This document shows positions 59,131 to 64,000 of a stretch of DNA of 64,000 bases, piece by piece. The stretch comes from Drechslerella dactyloides (taxonomy: Eukaryota > Ascomycota > Orbiliomycetes > Orbiliales > Orbiliaceae). Where the stretch lies: contig JAGTWJ010000019.1 in NCBI GenBank assembly GCA_020064725.1, positions 3,348,001 to 3,412,000 of the forward strand, given 5' to 3'. The first letter of the stretch is position 1. Every line of letters starts with the position of its first letter. A program made the translations under genes and the position numbers. The notes under the pieces are model-generated. The model made no database searches. It was not told where the DNA came from and saw nothing but the letters and a program-made list of their open reading frames with translations.

Positions 59131-61836
59131 ATGGTGGAGCGGTGGCTCAAGGTCTGTTTCGCGGCCTTTCTAGCCCAATGGTGGCCCCTACATGCCGCCG
59201 CCCAGAGCCTCACTCTCTTCGAGACATCTACAACGACAGCCACCAGAGTCATCGACGAGACGGTGTTCTCCACGACAGTCCTGACGCTGGAATCGTGTCC
59301 CTGTCCGTGTTCCACGCTCACACCGGGGGGCCTGTCAACTTATACACCGCCGGCGCAACCGTCCGATACCAGCGCCCCTGCTCCAACTGGCGGGTTCACG
59401 ATTCAGCTGACGCTCCAGCTGGACGGAGCGGACTCGTCGTTCTTCATCAATCGAGATGCAGCGAATCTTGTCACCGGCCAGGAGGGACTTACGTTCAATC
59501 TCATCAACGGACAGATCGTCGAACAGACTACTGGAGATGTGCTCTACGTGTCGCCGCCTTCCAACTTTGGTGCTCGAGATGTTCTGGAGAAGAGGTTCAG
59601 GGCTCCGATCAACCTCTATATCGGCAAAAATCTCGGTGCCGACAGCTCAGGGTATTATCTGGACCCGGATTTGCAGCTCAGATTCCAGATCAGAGTCCAG
59701 GAGATCTGGTACATTCTCGGCTTCGCCATCTGCGATTTCATAGAAGACCGGCCGAATCGCATTGCCATGTATGACACTGGGGATCCGGATTTCGACGACG
59801 AGGACTGCACGCCAGCCTCCGCGAAACTTGTCATCAACTCGATCAGATCGAGTAGCAGGACTGCTTCACGTACGAACCAGATCTCTACGCGGAGCGCTAC
59901 GCGCTCAACTTCGGGTACCGTGACGTCGAGGCCATCATCGATCTCGAGATCGTCTAGCACACAGGGTCAATCGTCGCCGTCGCCGTCGCCTTCCTCGGAG
60001 CTTTCATCATCGGCAGGGGATTCGTCATCGTCGACGTCGGCATCCTCATCCTCGAGTTCCGGGACGTCCACACCTTCATCCACTTTTCCCACCACGGTTA
60101 TCACGGCTTTTACGACAGCTCTAACGACCGGGTCTTCCTCCACAACAGTGAACAAAGATGGCCCGACGGTCACCATTTCGCTGTTTTATCCTTATCCGTC
60201 ATCCGTCAAACTGGTATCCAACAACGTCACCAATGAAACAGCCTCGGTGGAAAACACCTTCCTGAATTACGCCGATGCTTCGTTTTCGATCATGCTCGGG
60301 AATGAGACTTCCAGACTAGCGGCAGCGCAGATGTTCATTCTTGATGAAAATAATCATTTGATGGCAGCCATCACAGGCGAGCTGCCGGATGATACTCGCC
60401 GTAGCTTCGACACCGGAGCCGCGATTATGGTGGATGATCCGACGTACGCGTATATCTCCACACAGAGCGGATTCGAACTCATTCAGCTTGGAACCATGGG
60501 AGAAATCTTAGATGCCGGGGGTAAACTGGCCAGCTGGAGCGTCGCGGACGACTGGACGTTGACCTTGGATACGTCAGCCAACGTGAGCCAGTCGAGCCCG
60601 GCCCTCGAGGTGTGCAACGATGACGGACTCTTTGGTATTGTCGACTCTTCGAATCCACCTGTGCTATGCGACTTCCTTGCTATCTCGACACTCAAGATGG
60701 GTGGACAGCAACAGACAAGTACCAGGACGCCGACAGCCTACTTGTTCTCGTACACCGGTGAAAATATCACGACCGAGAGCCTTGGCGAAGGCCCCACGGC
60801 GACGGTGCTCACACGGTTCTCGAAGGTCGTAGAGACGAGAACGGTTCCGGTTTTGAGCGACGGCAGCATCATTACGACCGGAACAGGCCTTGATGACCCC
60901 ACGGCAACGGTTACAATTTACCAGGTCACCATCGAAGAAACCACCAGCATCTTTTCTTACGAACCAGGGAACACGGCGATTACGCTCCTGAACACTGACC
61001 AACCAACGATGACCGCGAGAACGCTGTTGCCGTGGCCGACGCCCGAATGGATACAAGAACCCCGAGGTTTCCACTTTGCTGCTGTCAGTGGCGCTAGCAA
61101 CGAAACTTATACTCTGCGGGCATATGGTGTTGGAGCTCAGACAATGAATGGTCAGCCATACGACAGAGGCGACTTTTACTTCACCAACAGCACGCTGATA
61201 CTTGCGAGGCCGACGTCCGCAGCGCAGAGGCTGGCGTCGCCCCTGTATGCTGTCTATGAGACGCTCGATTTCGCCGAGTCCACACAGCCGAGGATCCTCT
61301 TTATACCCTCCGCGTCGATTTCCGATACCGCCTCTGTGGTGACATTCTCTGTGACCACCGATTTGATGAACAGTCCAGCTCTCACCATGATTTGGTTTAC
61401 GAGTGGCCCGTCGGGCAGCTTTAATCCAACCGACACGATTTACACCGGCTTCGGGCCTTGCTCTGCGGCCTCGCTCATCTCCCAACCTCAAATCTCGTCC
61501 AATGACCTGGTCGATTTCCAGCTGTTGGCGTTGACTGAAAACACGGATTCGGGGCCACCACCGACTTCTGACCTGGAGGTGGTGAATCCCATATGCGCTT
61601 CTATCGCATATAATGATCCCGACTTGCCTGCCGTGGCCCTTTTAACGTTGCAGCAGTCTCAGACAGCAGGCGGGGGCAGGAGGAACCTGTGGCCAAGGGA
61701 GACCGGGTGGGCCGGTCCCATTGCGACCACCGCGACATACGGACCCTCGACGACAGCTGACGAGAGCAGTTCTCCGGCGATAACCGAGTTTCCCGGCTTT
61801 GTCTACGAAAATGAGAACCCGATGATACCGATGTGA
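59131..61836 (+). CDS. Secreted Ser/Thr-rich surface protein
   Basis: One exon of 901 residues. The start at 59131 is the first ATG that gives a signal peptide (MVERWLKVCFAAFLAQWW then LHAAAQ, cleavage near 24-25); upstream codons in frame lack an ATG. A first ordered domain (about 90-235) includes GFTIQLTLQLDGADSSFF, LINGQIVEQTTGDVLYV and the acidic DTGDPDFDDEDC. A Ser/Thr-rich linker of about 95 residues follows (240-335), likely heavily O-glycosylated. A second large beta-rich region (about 345-860) contains several N-glycosylation sites (NVTNET, ANVS, NETY). No C-terminal membrane segment or clear GPI signal is visible; the end is polar (YENENPMIPM). It is probably an extracellular or wall protein. 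I recognise no enzyme motif. Confidence 0.85.
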   Translation: MVERWLKVCFAAFLAQWWPLHAAAQSLTLFETSTTTATRVIDETVFSTTVLTLESCPCPCSTLTPGGLSTYTPPAQPSDTSAPAPTGGFTIQLTLQLDGADSSFFINRDAANLVTGQEGLTFNLINGQIVEQTTGDVLYVSPPSNFGARDVLEKRFRAPINLYIGKNLGADSSGYYLDPDLQLRFQIRVQEIWYILGFAICDFIEDRPNRIAMYDTGDPDFDDEDCTPASAKLVINSIRSSSRTASRTNQISTRSATRSTSGTVTSRPSSISRSSSTQGQSSPSPSPSSELSSSAGDSSSSTSASSSSSSGTSTPSSTFPTTVITAFTTALTTGSSSTTVNKDGPTVTISLFYPYPSSVKLVSNNVTNETASVENTFLNYADASFSIMLGNETSRLAAAQMFILDENNHLMAAITGELPDDTRRSFDTGAAIMVDDPTYAYISTQSGFELIQLGTMGEILDAGGKLASWSVADDWTLTLDTSANVSQSSPALEVCNDDGLFGIVDSSNPPVLCDFLAISTLKMGGQQQTSTRTPTAYLFSYTGENITTESLGEGPTATVLTRFSKVVETRTVPVLSDGSIITTGTGLDDPTATVTIYQVTIEETTSIFSYEPGNTAITLLNTDQPTMTARTLLPWPTPEWIQEPRGFHFAAVSGASNETYTLRAYGVGAQTMNGQPYDRGDFYFTNSTLILARPTSAAQRLASPLYAVYETLDFAESTQPRILFIPSASISDTASVVTFSVTTDLMNSPALTMIWFTSGPSGSFNPTDTIYTGFGPCSAASLISQPQISSNDLVDFQLLALTENTDSGPPPTSDLEVVNPICASIAYNDPDLPAVALLTLQQSQTAGGGRRNLWPRETGWAGPIATTATYGPSTTADESSSPAITEFPGFVYENENPMIPM

Positions 61837-64000
61837 GTCGCCGTTGGTGCTTCAGCGGAGGGACTCAGATAAAGTGTGTACATATATGTCTGGATTTTCG
61901 TCGACCTGATGTGCATTGCTTGGTGGATGTGTAGGATATGGACGTTTATGGGGCATGCAATTGTTCTCGTGCTGCTTACTAAAACTACTACTTGTCGATT
62001 GAAATATAGAAATAATAATAATGATAATAATGATAATGATAATGGTCATAGTTTATCTGATTGGATGAGATTGTCCTAGTGCGGGCGAAAGCCTTTTCCA
62101 AGCCGATTAACTAGATTCTAAAAATCGCGCATACAGTTGCTAAAATGTTGAACAGCATCTCATAAAGTATCATTGTATACCTACGTATGTGATAATTGTA
62201 TGACTAGCATGAAAGCTAGGCATGCATTGATTATATTTGGTAATTCAAGTGGTTCCAGCTCTGGGGAGCATATAGAGAAATCGCAGGCGCTGCAGTAATG
62301 TTCATAGCGCGTTTCGTAACGCGTTAACGCGTTGATATATACCTATGCACACACAGGTCAATTTGAATGGCCAATTAGTCTAGGTTAAGGGCCAGATTAG
62401 TAGAAATAGCTTTTGAGAAGATGCCCGGAAATGGTAGTTGGACGAGTACTAGTGAGGCTCATGATCAGCAAAGGCATAGTTTAACTTTGAGGTTCACAGC
62501 AGCTGTAAAGTACTACCAGTACTAAAAGATCGACAGGGGTTCTTTGCGCGACATCGACATGGTAGAGCTGCGTGTTCACGTGCGCATAAAGCATTCGCAT
62601 TCCTGCATCGTGTTTATCGGACCGCTAGAGCGAATAAATAATGGACCGGAACTTGCCGTAGTACTGCTACTATTGTACATTGTTGGTCTTGTCGCATAGT
62701 ATAATATATACGTAGATACTGCGCGGGACTACTTGTATAGTACTAGCACCAGCTGGTCCTTGCTCAAGTCGTACTAATCTGTCACGCGATTGTTAGCGCA
62801 TAGACCAGTTTGGCATTAACGTTATGACGACGGCTGCCTCTGACATATGTAATTACGCTCGCTGACATAATTGGCTGCTTATCTAATTACATCATCGGCT
62901 CCTGCGACAGAGGTGCATTAAATTGACGAACTCGACCGTGGCCGTATGACCGTAGCGGCAATCTTTCGGCGATTCTGGTCGTTTTGCCACTGAGAGCTCG
63001 ACAAGAGCGGCTTGGTCGTTGACAGCTGCGTTGTCAGCTGTTGCAGTCTGATCAAGCGCCAATGAGATAGTTCGAAACGACGATCGAGGCATGTCAAGGT
63101 CGCTAGCTAGCGAGGGCTAGAGCTAGGCCTGGAGATACGGCCACTTCTCGCGGGACTACGAATCATATGTACGCGAGTGCTTCAGCCACAGCTGGTGGCG
63201 TATGCATCGGTGCGGCTGGAATATGGGGAACCTCAAGCTAAAGCTTCACATTTTGGTGGCGAATACTCTATCATGCGGATGCATGCTCGGCTCTTCTTCC
63301 CCAAGTCAGAGATAACAGAGATAAGTGGTCAGACATACACGTACGTCCGTAGACAAGGGGATGAGAGCTGAGCCGTCCCAGGGAAGCTTGCTGGATTCGT
63401 TTAGAAGAGGGGGTTAAACTTAGAATTCGTCTGGATTGTCTTCTTAATTCCGATTTTGCATATAATATACGTGGTATGCATGAGGGTGCATATGTATAGT
63501 CCGTCGACGCATAACATTGCCGGGGCCGTCCCCGTTTGTTCTTTTCGGAGGGCCTATTGTCTGCTACGCAAACAAGCTGTGGCTGTGAAGCTGCAGTGGC
63601 CCAATCGGGTGATTTATGGCTGGAGCTCAAGGCTGTGGCGTATTCCGATCAAGCGATCTGGGCTGAAGGCTGTGCAAGAGTTCAATCTGTGGCCCGCACA
63701 GGGTCCACGTCGTCATTGTGCTTGGGATAAAAACCAGGTTTTGTAGAAATGGCTGTGCTAGACAGTTAATAGGATTCTGAGACGGCTCCCATGGCCATGT
63801 GGTTTCTGTCCCATATGATGAGATCGGTACGAGATAGATTGATAACGACAAAGCGGTACGGGTTTCCCATCCCCACGGCCGCTCTGGTGCGCTCGCGGCT
63901 AGGGATTGGACCTTGATTTCCCATTGTGGCGGGGGCGTGTGGCTGGCCTCCACAATTGACTATCGCGACAAATGCGTCTGCATATAACTTATATGCACGC
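61837..64000. other. Terminal region without a supported gene
   Basis: About 2.2 kb. Base composition becomes A+T-richer from about 61900 to 62900, with many TA and ATAT steps. No coding feature is supported; short frames near 63170-63950 show no family resemblance. It should include the 3' end of the secreted-protein gene. Confidence 0.45.
62011..62044. repeat. AAT/GAT trinucleotide microsatellite
   Basis: Imperfect tandem AAT and GAT triplets in the 3' flank of the secreted-protein gene. Confidence 0.8.

Noticed and set aside
1..64000. tRNA, rRNA, CRISPR arrays, transposon terminal repeats
   Set aside because: Read-through for tRNA T-arm sequences, 5S-like sequence, regularly spaced repeats and inverted termini gave nothing convincing; a covariance-model scan would be decisive.

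Overview
This window is nuclear DNA of a filamentous ascomycete (Pezizomycotina). Genes are split by many short introns (mostly 50-150 nt) with GTRAGT-type donors and CTAAC/CTGAC-like branch sites. The protein families are typical of that group: a fused lycopene cyclase/phytoene synthase, an Sfp1-type zinc-finger factor, F-box proteins, and a giant membrane/ankyrin protein. No tRNA, rRNA, CRISPR array or intact transposon was recognised. The class of fungus cannot be decided from the sequence alone. Gene models were built by hand from reading frame, splice signals and intron phase, and almost all close in frame with lengths divisible by three.

Layout. 1-5217 (-): a very long F-box protein that runs off the left edge, divergent from an acidic hypothetical protein (6019-7342, +). 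7470-8448 (-): an Alr4036-type FMN-binding protein. 8.4-10.8 kb: gene-free, A+T-richer. 10835-16959 (+): a 1,996-residue signal-peptide/membrane/ankyrin protein. 18391-19407 (+): a gluconokinase with an acidic tail, convergent with a small one-pass membrane protein bearing two PPxY motifs (20118-20800, -). 20.8-26.6 kb: about 5.8 kb without a supported gene. 26634-28071 (+): a second F-box protein. 30925-32893 (-): an unrecognised protein with an unusually long intron.

33813-41679 (+) is the functional centre: carRA (bifunctional lycopene cyclase/phytoene synthase), carB (phytoene desaturase) and an MFS transporter lie head to tail. Each has a TATA-like box about 96-110 bp before its start codon. 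The first two supply the core of carotenoid synthesis (GGPP to phytoene, desaturation, cyclisation). No opsin or carotenoid oxygenase gene is seen in the window.

42554-45883 (-): a 1,109-residue low-complexity protein with a C-terminal Cys-pair (zinc-ribbon-like) module. 48487-50789 (-): a seven-exon amidase with an intact Lys-Ser-Ser triad. 51418-51693 (-): a likely small single-pass membrane protein. 51.7-56.0 kb: no supported gene, possibly partly the long leader of the next gene. 56041-57810 (+): the Sfp1-like C2H2 regulator. 59131-61836 (+): a secreted Ser/Thr-rich surface protein. 61.8-64 kb: no gene seen.
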